From: CAZKBP01 sp964551015
GTDB taxonomy: Bacteria; Bacteroidota; Bacteroidia; Cytophagales; Microscillaceae
Reading direction: 5' to 3'
Assembly (NCBI GenBank): GCA_964551015.1
Contig: CAZKBP010000007.1
Span: 186,001 to 250,000, forward strand
Length of the DNA stretch: 64,000 bases
Positions 1 to 9,551 of this stretch are shown here, piece by piece; positions within the stretch are counted from its first letter, which is position 1, and each line of letters opens with the position of its first letter. Made by a program: the position numbers and the translations under genes. The notes below the pieces were generated by a model. The model was not told where the DNA came from. It worked only from the letters and a program-made list of their open reading frames with translations, and did not search any database.

Positions 1-1490
1 GGAATGCCATTGACGGGTTCTACCCATTCGTAGACTTGTCCGTTGATGGTCGTATTGGCTCTCCGATAATCACCTTGATTGGGGCCTACCTCAGTAAAAC
101 TCACCTGAAAAAGCGCGCTGTCGGCATTACTCGAAAAAACCAAAATATCTTCATAGGTAATTCCAGTCAGGTTGCTGGTGGTGTCTGTTTGCTTGTAAAG
201 CACTTGATTAGGACTGAAACCTATGGAGTCAATGCCATTAATCAAGCCCAAGCCATCTCCAGCCTGCGCGAGTTCTTCCACGTTTTCTTCGGAAAGATCC
301 AGAAGGGGATTGCGTTGATTATCAGCGGCTCGGTAAAAATTCACAAAAAAGTCTAGCTTTTTGTAATTTTGATAATGGCTGGCTGTGACGATGCTACGAC
401 TGTAGTTTCGCTCTGAATACTCGAAATCTACCCGTATCCGTGTAAACTGGGTAATTAAGATATTGCTGTTAAAAGTGATTTCGGCCAAATTGTAATCAAT
501 GACATAATCATGGTTAAAACCTCGGGTCAATGGCTTGCCATCAATAAAAACCTTCTCAGAGTTGGCTAATACGATGATAAATCTCTCTCCATTCGGCCCC
601 GTGAGGCGGTAAGGGCCTTGTACTCCCTCGATGGGTTGCACCTGTTGCGAGTTAAATTTTCCCTTGGAAATGGCGACGCCTAGCTTGGTTTGGGCTTGGC
701 TTTCGGAGCTGAAGGGATAGTCAGTTTCCAAAGCACCTCCCTGCACATTTTTATAATATTGCAGAAAATAATTGGGAGATTGCTTTAGCACGATATCTCC
801 CGCCGAAAGGCTTCCGTAGCGATGGCTCAATTTGATAAATACTCTGTCAAATTCTTGTAATTGAAGCGTATTCCCCTCGGGCTGAAACGGCACGTCCTGA
901 TCTGAAATCGCGGCCAGAATAGAAATATCATCCGTCAATTGACCATCCAATTGCAGATTGAGAGCAGAATTTACGAAAACATTCTGATTATTGCCAAAAG
1001 AAACGCCTCTCGTAATGTTCCCACTTTTGTTAATGCCTTTGAGGTCAAAGAACTCCTCCCTCGTTTCTGAGTAGGTATTCAGGCGGGCAATGTAGGCATC
1101 CGAGTAAGTTTCAGTAGAATCATAGCGCCGAGGGTCACGCTTGAAGGCCGCTTGGGCAAAATCGAAAGGAAATACTTGGTAGCAAATCAGTATGGAATCT
1201 GCCGTGGAAGTGCCCGCTAAGCGAATTTGATTGGTCTCTGAATCATAGGCAATGCGAAGTGAGTCAGGGTTGGGGCTTTGAATACGGAGGGTATTGGGCA
1301 AGATGGTCAACGTGTCCAAAGAGATGGCGGCATCTTGGAGCTTCACCCATTGACATCTCTGGTTTTCTTGCGCTAATAAGCTGGTATTCAGACAGATCAT
1401 CAGCCCCAAGCATCCTAACCAAGCAAAATCTCGGATGGTAGCGGTTGGGAAAGACAGATGAACATGGAAATGAGGGCCGAAAACACGCAT
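1..1490 (-). CDS. Large secreted/outer-membrane protein of unknown function, 3' end beyond window (partial)
   Basis: An uninterrupted minus-strand frame runs off the left edge, so about 496 N-terminal residues are visible. I chose the ATG at 1490 because it gives a long N-terminus with a hydrophobic segment ending in LLAQ, typical of Bacteroidota signal peptides; an internal ATG nearer that segment is possible. The visible part is rich in short beta-strand-like segments and contains stretches such as GNNQNVFVN, SDQDVPFQPEGNT and QEFDRVFIKL, which I recall from a family of roughly 1,000-residue surface proteins found across Bacteroidota and loosely similar to SprA-type repeats. The exact function is unknown to me. 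It is divergent from nothing on its right: the next gene is transcribed in the same direction, 226 bases upstream. Confidence 0.7.
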   Translation of the reverse strand, partial: MRVFGPHFHVHLSFPTATIRDFAWLGCLGLMICLNTSLLAQENQRCQWVKLQDAAISLDTLTILPNTLRIQSPNPDSLRIAYDSETNQIRLAGTSTADSILICYQVFPFDFAQAAFKRDPRRYDSTETYSDAYIARLNTYSETREEFFDLKGINKSGNITRGVSFGNNQNVFVNSALNLQLDGQLTDDISILAAISDQDVPFQPEGNTLQLQEFDRVFIKLSHRYGSLSAGDIVLKQSPNYFLQYYKNVQGGALETDYPFSSESQAQTKLGVAISKGKFNSQQVQPIEGVQGPYRLTGPNGERFIIVLANSEKVFIDGKPLTRGFNHDYVIDYNLAEITFNSNILITQFTRIRVDFEYSERNYSRSIVTASHYQNYKKLDFFVNFYRAADNQRNPLLDLSEENVEELAQAGDGLGLINGIDSIGFSPNQVLYKQTDTTSNLTGITYEDILVFSSNADSALFQVSFTEVGPNQGDYRRANTTINGQVYEWVEPVNGI

Positions 1491-1716
1491 GCATCAATCA
1501 ATCAAGTACAAGAGCAAAAAGCAGGTAATTGTCAGTTTTCAGCGATCAATTTTCTGAAACGGTTTGCGGAATGGCAATACAAAACATCAGATCGGAAAAC
1601 CTTAGCTTCACGAACGCGCATCTCAGTTTGTGTCTTTAGCAACCGAAATTGGTTCTTGGTATCTTTGTACTTTATTCTCAACGGTGAAGAAAGGTAATTA
1701 ATTTCTTAAAGATGGA

Positions 1717-4700
1717 TTATTCTACCAAAGGTAATTCTATAAAGAAGCTGGTGCCTTGACCTTCTTGGGTTTCAAACCAAATTCGCCCTCCGGCGTGTTC
1801 TATTCCCCTTTTGGCCACCGCCAAGCCAATCCCTGAGCCAGTAGATTTAGTACTGAAATTGGGCATAAAAATTTTCTCTTGTACTTCCTTGGAAATCCCC
1901 GTGCCGTTATCCTGAAACTCGATCAAAACCAAGCCCTCTATACCCGTGCTCAGCGTGATTTTGACCCTAGGTTTGCGGTCTTCGGGTACAGCTTCCTTGG
2001 CATTTTTGATCAAATTGGTAAAAATTCGTCCCATCAGACGTTTATCTCCTCTCACGTAGTAATTTCCGCTTTCTAGGTTGAGTATGAGATCAATATCCTC
2101 ATTACTGTAGAGGTCTTTACTGTCTGTCAACACTTTAGCCAACTCAAATCGCTCGCTGATGGGGATGGGCATTTTGGCAAAAGAAGAAAATGAAGTCGCA
2201 ATATCGCTCAAAGTTTCTACCTGCGTAAGCAAGGTATCAAAAGAACGCTCGAACATGCTCTTGATTTTTTCTCCTTGGTTCTGCAAGCGCATTTGCATGT
2301 ATTGCAACGTGAGCTTCATCGGTGTGAGGGGGTTCTTGATCTCGTGAGCTACCTGCTGGGCAATTTCCCGCCAGGCCGATTCTTTTTGGCTTCTGACCAA
2401 TGCTTCTTTACTCTTGTCGAGCTTGTAAAGCATTTTATTGTACTCTTCTACAAAAAGGCCGATTTCATCCCGTGAATTCCATTCCAAGGGTTCATTGTAA
2501 TTATAAAAAGTGGTCTTCTTGATTTTTTGGGTAATCAAGCGGAGTGGAATGGTCAAAATTTGCGAGGCGAAATAAGATAAAATGATGAAAATAATGAAAA
2601 TAGAGGCAAAGATATTTAAAATGGTAGACAGTACTTTGACCAACTTTCGGTTCAATTCGTACTGCGAGTCAAAGAAGGGAATACTCAAAATACCCACCAA
2701 TTGCCCGGTTTCGTAAGACTCGTAAGATTTGATGGGCACATAGACAGACTTATAATTCAGGGTTCCTACCGACTCTTTGAGAAGCACTTTGTTATTGTGA
2801 TCTTCTTTGATCAAGTAATAAGCTTTAGGATTAATCCACTGTGATAATAGCTGAGTTTCATAGATGGAAGGCTGACTAGAAATCAACAACCTACCTTCTT
2901 CGTCAAAGATATTCACATCTGCTTCTATATGCTGAGCAATTTCTGAAAGGTGCGAGGCAAATTCTGTGGTATCTATGCTTGCCTTGCGTAGATTCGCTAA
3001 GTAGGGTAAGATATTCAAGCGAACGCTTTCGGTTTTGGAGATAAAATTTTGGTTAAAATCTTCTTTGTAAGTGCTACTAATCACACTCAGGGTGGTAATG
3101 CTCACCATAAACAAGGGTAGAAAGAAAGCAATATTCAGGTAAAACTGTATCCGCGTGGCAAAATTAACTTTGACTTTCTGAAAACGGCGGATGACACTGT
3201 AAACCAGAATAAAACCCACGATACAAATAACCAGCACTAAGAACAAAAAGGAAAAATTGGAAAAAATATCGCTAAAAGAGTAGCCATAAGAAGAAACGAC
3301 CACTCGTTTCGTAGACCCGCCCCCGACCGCTAAGTGCTCGTAGCCATTGTGTGCCAAGCCATCTATAAAAAGCTTGTCTTTGTCCTTATCGAAGAGCGCG
3401 ATGTCAAAATTTTTCTCATAGTTAAAATTCCCAACGCTATAAACCAGTTGTTCATTATCGTAAATCGCGTAACTGTATTCTCGGCTAGCCTGAGATTGGT
3501 CATAGCTGCGATCCATCAACAACTCGGGATAAACACGGGTGGGCTCTGCCCGTTTTTGCTTGAGATCAATGATAATATGACCCAATGCCTCTTCTTGACT
3601 GGCGATTGATACAAATACTAAATATCTTTTGATCAAATTCACCCCTGATTTACTAATGAAATAGATGTCCTCCTCGTCTGTTTCATAGTAAATTTTATCA
3701 TAATTTTCACGATAGCTTTGATAGCGTCCTTCTACCTCGGCTTCTGCCTTGCTAATGCGCTGGCCTCCAGGTGTCTTAAAAAACAGAATTTCCATCTGGT
3801 AGCGATCCAGATAGTTTGGGAGATAGTTTTTCCGAATACGCTGTTCTATCAGTTTGAGCGAATCCATTTGATTTTCCATCTGGAAAAAATCTCGAATTAG
3901 AGAATCTTTTTCTATGTTATCTCTGGCATTGCTGAGTAAAAACTCCGCAAACTCGTCTGATTCTGGCAGGAGCAAGGCTGCGAAACGTCGCTTATCCTCG
4001 ATGCTTTTTTCCTGACCAAAAATGTAAATAACACCCGTACCCAGAATGGCCCATCCCAAGGCTCCAATGAGCAAATAAATAAATGAAAGGTAGGTAAAGC
4101 GATACAAATGACGACTCAGCCGAAAATGATGGATACAAGCGGCAAAAATCAGCGAAAAAATGACCACGAAAAAGTACAAATCCTGCAACAAATAGCTTAC
4201 AACCGAATAAATTAAAGCCGCCAATAGAAAAATACCCGTAATTTTGGATTCTCCCTTAGGATTAATTTGCAAGAAGAGACGGTTCAGCAAATGGATAAAG
4301 AAAAAACCCACGATCGCCGTGCAGATAAAAATCAGTATGCCAATGACACTGTACCAACTGAAATCAAAATCTCTGGTAATATCCAAATTGAGTTTGGAGT
4401 GCTCGAAAATCGTACTGAGCACATAGAAACCTGCATTAAAAACACCGATGAGGAGCACTAAGATCATAACCGAAACTACGGCTCGGCTCTGAACATTCAT
4501 CTTCAATAAGTAATGATAAAGATGCGTACGAGAGCAATTAATCAGCGCGTAATACACCAAAATCCCAATCATGACTAAATTGATGAGCAAGTCTCCTATC
4601 GAGGGAGAAATGGCAGAAGAAGCATATATTTTAGGATTGAAAATTAACCAGTCAAATACCGAAATGGGGAAATGGAAATAAATGGTAGCAAAGCGCAGGA

Positions 4701-5454
4701 GTGCCAGATAAATCGCTAGTAATATCCAAGCTAGTTCATAATTTCGGTTATATTCTAATTGTCGCATCAAAGTACCTATGTGCAGCCCAAGAAAGACGAA
4801 GCCCACAACCGATAAAAATACCACTCCGAGCCAAAAACGGGTCACGGGCACATTGGCACCGTCCTGATAGCTTAATCCCAGTATAAATTCTTCATAAGGA
4901 GAATAGACGGGCAGATAACCATCCATTTTGATGGATGAAATTTGAACCGCTTCGTGCCCAATCAAAGCTGGATTATAACCTGATTTGAGATGCGTATTTT
5001 TGATTTTGTATTCCCTTTTAAGGGGCAAAAAGACGAACAATTCCTGCCTGGGGTCATCCAGTTTGATCCGTGTAACAATGTACAGAAATTGCCCTTCGTT
5101 CTGATCGAGCAAGCGATATTGATAAGGAAGATGGGTGCTCAGGTTTTGGTATTGAGGCACAAAGCGGTAATCAGACCAAAATACCAATTCCTTATTTTCA
5201 AAAATAAAATAATCATACTTTTCGGCATCCTGATCTTCTAATAAGGAGCGATATCCTCGCGTTTGAACTTTATTTTTGAGCGTTTGTTTCTTGGCTTCTA
5301 ACCGTCGCAGAGCTTCTTCTAGGCGTTGCTTTACTTGCTTCAATTCGCTTTCCACGGATTGGAAAGGCGATGACCAATCGGCATATCCTATGATTAAGGC
5401 CAGACCAAAAGCAATCGTAGCAACGAGTAGGTACAACTGACGGGCGTATCTCAA
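1717..5454 (-). CDS. Giant membrane-bound NtrY-like sensor histidine kinase
   Basis: The 1,245-residue product starts with a membrane segment (about residues 8-26) followed by a periplasmic region, then many membrane helices between about 205 and 470. A second periplasmic sensor region and another pair of helices flanking a double-Cache-like segment follow, then a HAMP-like linker (about 960-1010). The C-terminal 210 residues are the kinase core: the H box HEIKNPLTPMKL (His near 1038), the N box NLIKNAKEA, then DNGTG and GSGIGLA ATP-binding motifs. The HEIKNPLTP signature is typical of the NtrY/NtrB class, which often signals to sigma-54 activators. No response regulator is adjacent. Multi-helix kinases of this size are a Bacteroidota family; the stimulus is unknown. 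Confidence 0.9.
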   Translation of the reverse strand: MRYARQLYLLVATIAFGLALIIGYADWSSPFQSVESELKQVKQRLEEALRRLEAKKQTLKNKVQTRGYRSLLEDQDAEKYDYFIFENKELVFWSDYRFVPQYQNLSTHLPYQYRLLDQNEGQFLYIVTRIKLDDPRQELFVFLPLKREYKIKNTHLKSGYNPALIGHEAVQISSIKMDGYLPVYSPYEEFILGLSYQDGANVPVTRFWLGVVFLSVVGFVFLGLHIGTLMRQLEYNRNYELAWILLAIYLALLRFATIYFHFPISVFDWLIFNPKIYASSAISPSIGDLLINLVMIGILVYYALINCSRTHLYHYLLKMNVQSRAVVSVMILVLLIGVFNAGFYVLSTIFEHSKLNLDITRDFDFSWYSVIGILIFICTAIVGFFFIHLLNRLFLQINPKGESKITGIFLLAALIYSVVSYLLQDLYFFVVIFSLIFAACIHHFRLSRHLYRFTYLSFIYLLIGALGWAILGTGVIYIFGQEKSIEDKRRFAALLLPESDEFAEFLLSNARDNIEKDSLIRDFFQMENQMDSLKLIEQRIRKNYLPNYLDRYQMEILFFKTPGGQRISKAEAEVEGRYQSYRENYDKIYYETDEEDIYFISKSGVNLIKRYLVFVSIASQEEALGHIIIDLKQKRAEPTRVYPELLMDRSYDQSQASREYSYAIYDNEQLVYSVGNFNYEKNFDIALFDKDKDKLFIDGLAHNGYEHLAVGGGSTKRVVVSSYGYSFSDIFSNFSFLFLVLVICIVGFILVYSVIRRFQKVKVNFATRIQFYLNIAFFLPLFMVSITTLSVISSTYKEDFNQNFISKTESVRLNILPYLANLRKASIDTTEFASHLSEIAQHIEADVNIFDEEGRLLISSQPSIYETQLLSQWINPKAYYLIKEDHNNKVLLKESVGTLNYKSVYVPIKSYESYETGQLVGILSIPFFDSQYELNRKLVKVLSTILNIFASIFIIFIILSYFASQILTIPLRLITQKIKKTTFYNYNEPLEWNSRDEIGLFVEEYNKMLYKLDKSKEALVRSQKESAWREIAQQVAHEIKNPLTPMKLTLQYMQMRLQNQGEKIKSMFERSFDTLLTQVETLSDIATSFSSFAKMPIPISERFELAKVLTDSKDLYSNEDIDLILNLESGNYYVRGDKRLMGRIFTNLIKNAKEAVPEDRKPRVKITLSTGIEGLVLIEFQDNGTGISKEVQEKIFMPNFSTKSTGSGIGLAVAKRGIEHAGGRIWFETQEGQGTSFFIELPLVE

Positions 5455-5672
5455 TGCTTTTTTTGAATAAGGTTTTGTGATAAAATTTGCAAGATTAAAT
5501 ATTACAAAAATTTTGCAAAAGATGAAACTAACTATCTTTTTCCTCGAATTCTTTTCTAATTAAAGATGAACTCCCATACCTCTTTACCTGACAGATTGCA
5601 CTATTTCCACGAATTCGATTATATTCGTTGGTCATAAGTTTTTTGTATCACCTCTCAAAATATGCACAATCC

Positions 5673-5942
5673 ATGCTCTCTCTCCAGATTCAAGTGAAAG
5701 GAAAAGTACAAGGCGTTTATTTTCGCAAGTCTACCCAAGTACAGGCGCAAGCACTCGGCATTCAAGGTTTTGTGAGAAATGAACCTGATGGTTCTGTTTA
5801 TATCGAGGCCGAAGGGCATCAAGAATCGCTTGATCAATTCTTGGCTTGGTGTTGGAAAGGCCCTGAGCACGCGCAGGTTAAGGAGGTAAAATCTGCGGAA
5901 CAATCTTCCAAGCATTACGAGGGTTTCGAGGTGCGGTATTAG
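5673..5942 (+). CDS. acyP: Acylphosphatase
   Basis: This 89-residue cytoplasmic enzyme hydrolyses the carboxyl-phosphate bond of acylphosphates. The catalytic arginine lies in GVYFRKST and the catalytic asparagine in GFVRNEPDGSV, the two hallmark motifs, and the length matches the family (about 90-100 residues). An upstream in-frame ATG at 5628 would add 15 residues that are not part of the fold, so I chose 5673, which places the first beta strand (LSLQIQVKGKVQG) at the N-terminus. It stands alone, divergent from the large kinase, and is followed by a strong hairpin terminator. Confidence 0.93.
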   Translation: MLSLQIQVKGKVQGVYFRKSTQVQAQALGIQGFVRNEPDGSVYIEAEGHQESLDQFLAWCWKGPEHAQVKEVKSAEQSSKHYEGFEVRY

Positions 5943-6005
5943 GGTTGACGGGTGGCTGGTTACAGGTAGTTAACTGTTTGCTCTGGGTTTATTTTCAAGC
6001 ATCAG

Positions 6006-6040
6006 AAACCCCAAGCAAGAACGAAGCTACTTGGGGTTTT
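6006..6040 (+). terminator. Rho-independent terminator after acyP
   Basis: A ten-base perfect stem, AAACCCCAAG paired with CTTGGGGTTT, encloses a 14-base loop and runs into a T tract. It lies 63 bases after the acyP stop. The opposite strand has only three T after the hairpin, so use by the convergent DUF2911 gene is possible but weaker. Confidence 0.8.
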
Positions 6041-6094
6041 TGATTATTTTCTAAAAGTTCATACCTGCCAGATGACTTATTCTTCGGTCATTGC

Positions 6095-6649
6095 TTATTT
6101 TTCAAACATAACAGGTACTTCTACATAAGTCTGATCCCAGCCCATCATCATGTGAGCTCCGCCGTCTACTTCTTTGAAAGCAATGGAGAAGTTCTCGATC
6201 ACTTCCTCCGAAGATTGCGCTGGAGCCTCCACTCGAAGTACATCATTAGCTTCTTTATAAGTATAGGCTCCCCAAGTATTAAGGTCAGAGTTTAAAATCA
6301 CCGTCCATTTATCTTGGTTAGGAATGGTGAAGAGGGAGTAAGTGCCAGCCTCTACGTCTTTGCCACCAAATTTTACATCTTGATAGAAAGTGATTTCAGG
6401 GGCTTCATTGGCTCCAGTACGCCATACTTTCCCGTAAGGAGCTAGGTCAGCATAGACATCTCTTCCCTTCTTGTAGGGACGGCTGTAAGTAATTTTGACC
6501 ACTTTATCAGACACTTTGTAACTGGTAGGAAAAGCAGCAATATCCAGAGGGCTCGCATCTAATTTCTTAAATTCCTGAGCAGAGGTCGTGCCTAGACCTA
6601 CCCATAATGCAATTGCTAAGAGTGAAAAAGTAAACGTAATTTTCTTCAT
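6095..6649 (-). CDS. DUF2911 family secreted protein
   Basis: A 184-residue protein with a clear signal peptide (hydrophobic core within residues 5-22, cleavage expected after TTSAQ). The mature part matches the DUF2911 family of Bacteroidota: VKITYSRPYKKGRDVY, then GKVWRTGANEAPEI, then GTYSLFTIP and the segment WTVILNSD followed by WGAYTY. The family's role is not known; the conserved Arg/Trp/Asn motifs suggest a ligand-binding beta fold in the periplasm. The gene is monocistronic, convergent with acyP and divergent from the DinB-like gene. Confidence 0.9.
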   Translation of the reverse strand: MKKITFTFSLLAIALWVGLGTTSAQEFKKLDASPLDIAAFPTSYKVSDKVVKITYSRPYKKGRDVYADLAPYGKVWRTGANEAPEITFYQDVKFGGKDVEAGTYSLFTIPNQDKWTVILNSDLNTWGAYTYKEANDVLRVEAPAQSSEEVIENFSIAFKEVDGGAHMMMGWDQTYVEVPVMFEK

Positions 6650-6818
6650 GAGTTTTTATTTATTAAGATGATAGGGTTAAAGCTAAATATATACCCATGA
6701 ACATCCAAGTAAATACAGATGTTTAGCTTTATTTGATTGCATATTAGAACGCGAATCGTGGTGAAATAACCGTGGATAATTTGTAATTTGCAATCCTCTA
6801 ATCTGAAATGAATAAGCC

Positions 6819-7271
6819 ATGAACCCGCAACATTATCGTATCATTTTGCAGCGCGAACTCAAAAAGCTGAAAGAAGAAATTGAGCAATATCCCAGCGAAG
6901 AAGCCATGTGGAAAGTACCTGCTGGCATCCACAATTCAGCAGCCAACCTGGCCATCCATTTGGTAGGCAATCTGAATTATTATGTAGGAGAAGTATTGGG
7001 AAAAACAGGCTACGAACGCCAAAAGGAGCAGGAATTTACACGTAAGGACTACAACCGGGCACAAATCTTAGAAGCCATTGACCAAGTCATGGTGATGGTG
7101 CAGAAAGTATTGGATGATCTTGCTGAGGAAGTGCTAGTTGGAATTTATCCAGCCGAAGTGGAGGGTCAAACCTATCCCACGGAGTTGATATTGCACCATA
7201 CTATGGCGCACTTTGCCTACCATTTGGGGCAAATCAATTACCACCGACGTTTGACAGAAACTACCAGCTAA
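6819..7271 (+). CDS. DinB/DUF1572 family four-helix protein
   Basis: A 150-residue all-helical protein. It has the three-His pattern of the DinB superfamily, with a His in the segment NLAIHLVGN (about residue 48) and two in HHTMAHFAYHLGQ (about 128-138), expected to bind a divalent metal. The DUF1572 subgroup to which this looks closest is common in Bacteroidota. These proteins are often thiol-dependent metalloenzymes, but the substrate of this one is not known. It starts at an ATG 170 bases from the divergent DUF2911 gene and has no operon partner. Confidence 0.8.
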   Translation: MNPQHYRIILQRELKKLKEEIEQYPSEEAMWKVPAGIHNSAANLAIHLVGNLNYYVGEVLGKTGYERQKEQEFTRKDYNRAQILEAIDQVMVMVQKVLDDLAEEVLVGIYPAEVEGQTYPTELILHHTMAHFAYHLGQINYHRRLTETTS

Positions 7272-7365
7272 GCTTTGATTGAGAGAAAGAAGAGAAGACA
7301 GGCGTGAGTAGAGAAAATAGGATTTAGAAAAGTCAGACTCAATGCGATGCAGGCCAAGTTTTTAT

Positions 7366-7731
7366 CTACCAAATCGGAGAAGGTAGCGGATGTGTGTAGC
7401 GAAAAGAACGGTACATTTCTTTCTCCCACTTGAGGTTATCTTCCTTTACCTTCACTTGGCTGGGCTCGTTGTATCCCGTGGATAATACAATATCTTCTTC
7501 CTTCCCTTGTTCATCCTTCTTGACGATAAACAATTGAATAAAGGCATGCTTAGATAAACTCATGGACTGGCGAATATAATTGATATAATCCAGTGCTTGC
7601 TTACGCGCTTTGAAGGGATTTTCACTAATAAAATCTACCTCCGTTTTGCAAAAATCGTATTCAGGCTCACATTGAAAATCCTTGTTGGATTCATTGAGCA
7701 CGACACGGTAACTAATGTCATTGATATTCAT
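7366..7731 (-). CDS. Hypothetical protein, 121 aa
   Basis: I do not recognise this 121-residue protein. It has no signal peptide or membrane segment, is mixed alpha/beta by appearance, and is rich in charged and aromatic residues (for example EPEYDFCKTEVDF and MYRSFRYTHPLP at the C-terminus). Codon use matches the neighbours and the frame is undisturbed, so I take it as a real gene. It is convergent with the DinB-like gene and divergent from the RimB/RimK pair. Confidence 0.6.
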   Translation of the reverse strand: MNINDISYRVVLNESNKDFQCEPEYDFCKTEVDFISENPFKARKQALDYINYIRQSMSLSKHAFIQLFIVKKDEQGKEEDIVLSTGYNEPSQVKVKEDNLKWEKEMYRSFRYTHPLPSPIW

Positions 7732-7941
7732 ATAGATATGTGTTTAGAGATCAAAATATCTAAGATTAAATTAGCGTTAAGTTTTATCATGATAAACTCC
7801 ATTCTTGGGTCATAGGTTTCATTTTTAGAAAGGTTCCAAGCGGATTTCCACTATTTTAGAATAATAGTAAGAAATTTTTTGAGATTTTTGGTGGAGCCTC
7901 CAAATCTAGGGCGATCTATTTTTTAGCTAAGAGATATCGAT

Positions 7942-7949
7942 TATCTTTG
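7942..7949 (+). promoter_or_regulatory. Bacteroidota-type -7 box (TATCTTTG) before the RimB-like gene
   Basis: TATCTTTG fits the Bacteroidota vegetative consensus TAnnTTTG. It sits 23 bases before the ATG at 7973, giving a very short leader. No clear -33 TTTG was found at the usual spacing, so confidence is moderate. Confidence 0.45.
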
Positions 7950-7972
7950 AAAATATAAATGATAATACTTCT

Positions 7973-8461
7973 ATGGGCGACTCAAAAAATAAATCTAAAC
8001 TTGTCATCGGCACTTTGGATAAAGTAGATTTTCCCGAGTTTGGTCTTTATGAAATCCCTTGTAAAATCGATACCGGAGCACAAACCTCCGCCTTGCATTG
8101 CCACCGAGTAAGACTCATAGAAATAGAAAAGGAGGGAAAAGAGATCATCGCTTTTGAGTTGCTCGATCCTTCTCACGAAGAATACAACGGGAAAGAATAT
8201 CGTACCACCGACTTCGAGGAAAGAAAAGTACGTAGTTCGTCCGGCCATGCCGAATATCGCTATGTAATTCGTGCCAAGCTACTACTCTTCGGAGAAACCA
8301 TTGAAACGGAATTTACCCTAGCGGATCGAGAACGCATGAAATATCCCATTTTATTGGGAAAATCCTTGCTCAAAGGGCGCTTTTTAGTAGATGTAGCCAA
8401 AACCAACCTTTCTCACAAACAAAAAATCAAAGCTCGAAAAACTTCTTTAGAGAAAAACTAA
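7973..8461 (+). CDS. rimB: RimB-like retropepsin-fold protease (ATP-dependent zinc protease family)
   Basis: A 162-residue cytoplasmic protein of the family annotated as ATP-dependent zinc protease (Pfam PF05618). The retropepsin-like motif DTGAQTSALHC lies near residues 34-44, and the expected downstream strand ERKVRSSSGHAEYRYVI and PILLGKSLL segments are present. It ends 9 bases before the ATP-grasp ligase gene, the same pairing as rimB-rimK of pseudomonads, where RimB partners the ribosomal protein glutamate ligase RimK. I infer that it trims or regulates RimK-type peptide additions. The symbol is by analogy. Confidence 0.8.
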   Translation: MGDSKNKSKLVIGTLDKVDFPEFGLYEIPCKIDTGAQTSALHCHRVRLIEIEKEGKEIIAFELLDPSHEEYNGKEYRTTDFEERKVRSSSGHAEYRYVIRAKLLLFGETIETEFTLADRERMKYPILLGKSLLKGRFLVDVAKTNLSHKQKIKARKTSLEKN

Positions 8462-8470
8462 GCGTTATTT

Positions 8471-9382
8471 ATGAAAATTGCGGTACTCTCCCGTAATGCA
8501 GATTCGTATTCTACGGGGAGATTGATAGAGGCGATAGAACAAAGAGGGCACCAGTCCGAAACCATTGACCACGCCAGTTGCTACGTGGTCATGGAAGAGG
8601 GCAGTTCCAATGTGTATCTAGGTGATTATGAAATTGCAGATATCGATGCGGTCATTCCTAGGATTGGGGCCTCGGTTACTTTTTATGGCAGTGCCGTGAT
8701 TCGGCAGTTCGAGATGCGTAAAGTCTTTACCACGCTCAGTTCGCTGGCCTTAGTACGCTCTCGGGACAAGCTCCGTAGCTTACAGATTCTTGCCAAAGCG
8801 GGCGTGGGCATTCCCAAAACCGCCTTCGCCAAGCATCCCAAAGACATTAATTATTTGATGGAGCAAGTAGGAGGAGTTCCACTGGTTATCAAGCTTTTAG
8901 AAGGAACCCAGGGGCTGGGTGTGGTGCTGGTAGAAACCAAAAGCGCGGCTCGCTCGGTGATGGAAGCCTTCTACGGACTAGATGCTAATATTTTAGTCCA
9001 AGAATTTATCAGAGAAGCCAAAGGTGCTGACATCCGCGCCTTCGTGGTAGATGGCAAAGTAGTCGGCGCCATGAAGAGACAAGCGGCTGAGGGCGAGTTT
9101 CGTTCCAACCTCCACCGCGGAGGCGAAGCGGTAGGCATCAAGCTCAATCGCACCGAAAAAGCGGCCGCCGTCAAAGCCGCCAAAGCCTTGGGCTTGAATA
9201 TCGCCGGAGTGGACATGCTCCAAGCCCAGCGTGGCCCCCTCGTGATTGAGGTCAACTCCTCCCCTGGCCTCGAGGGCATCGAGAAAGCCACAGGCAATGA
9301 CATTGCCGGCAAAATCATCGAGTACATCGAGAATCATAAGGATAGCTCCGACCGGAAGAAAAAGGATAAGGTAGGAGTTTAG
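8471..9382 (+). CDS. rimK: RimK-type ATP-grasp ligase (30S ribosomal protein S6--L-glutamate ligase)
   Basis: A 303-residue ATP-grasp enzyme that adds glutamate residues to an acceptor C-terminus, classically ribosomal protein S6. Visible motifs are the N-terminal domain start MKIAVLSRNADSYSTGRL, the DAVIPRIGAS motif (around residue 60), SRDKLRSLQ with the ATP-grasp domain start, the glycine-rich loop KLLEGTQGLGVVL, ADIRAFVV and the metal-binding end VIEVNSSPGLEG. Length matches E. coli RimK (300). It is translated directly after the RimB-like gene, 9 bases downstream, so the two are one operon. The last 15 residues are a charged Lys/Asp tail of its own. Confidence 0.92.
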   Translation: MKIAVLSRNADSYSTGRLIEAIEQRGHQSETIDHASCYVVMEEGSSNVYLGDYEIADIDAVIPRIGASVTFYGSAVIRQFEMRKVFTTLSSLALVRSRDKLRSLQILAKAGVGIPKTAFAKHPKDINYLMEQVGGVPLVIKLLEGTQGLGVVLVETKSAARSVMEAFYGLDANILVQEFIREAKGADIRAFVVDGKVVGAMKRQAAEGEFRSNLHRGGEAVGIKLNRTEKAAAVKAAKALGLNIAGVDMLQAQRGPLVIEVNSSPGLEGIEKATGNDIAGKIIEYIENHKDSSDRKKKDKVGV

Positions 9383-9551
9383 AAGGATGGTTATATTGCT
9401 TGAAGGTTGAATTATTGTATTATTCTACTACCTATTTTCCTAACATTATAATGAAATATATCAAAACTCTCACTTTAATGGAGCGTATACTAACAATTTC
9501 AGCAAAGCAAGTATACGCGTCAGAGGGTTATATTTTTGAATTGCTCATTTC

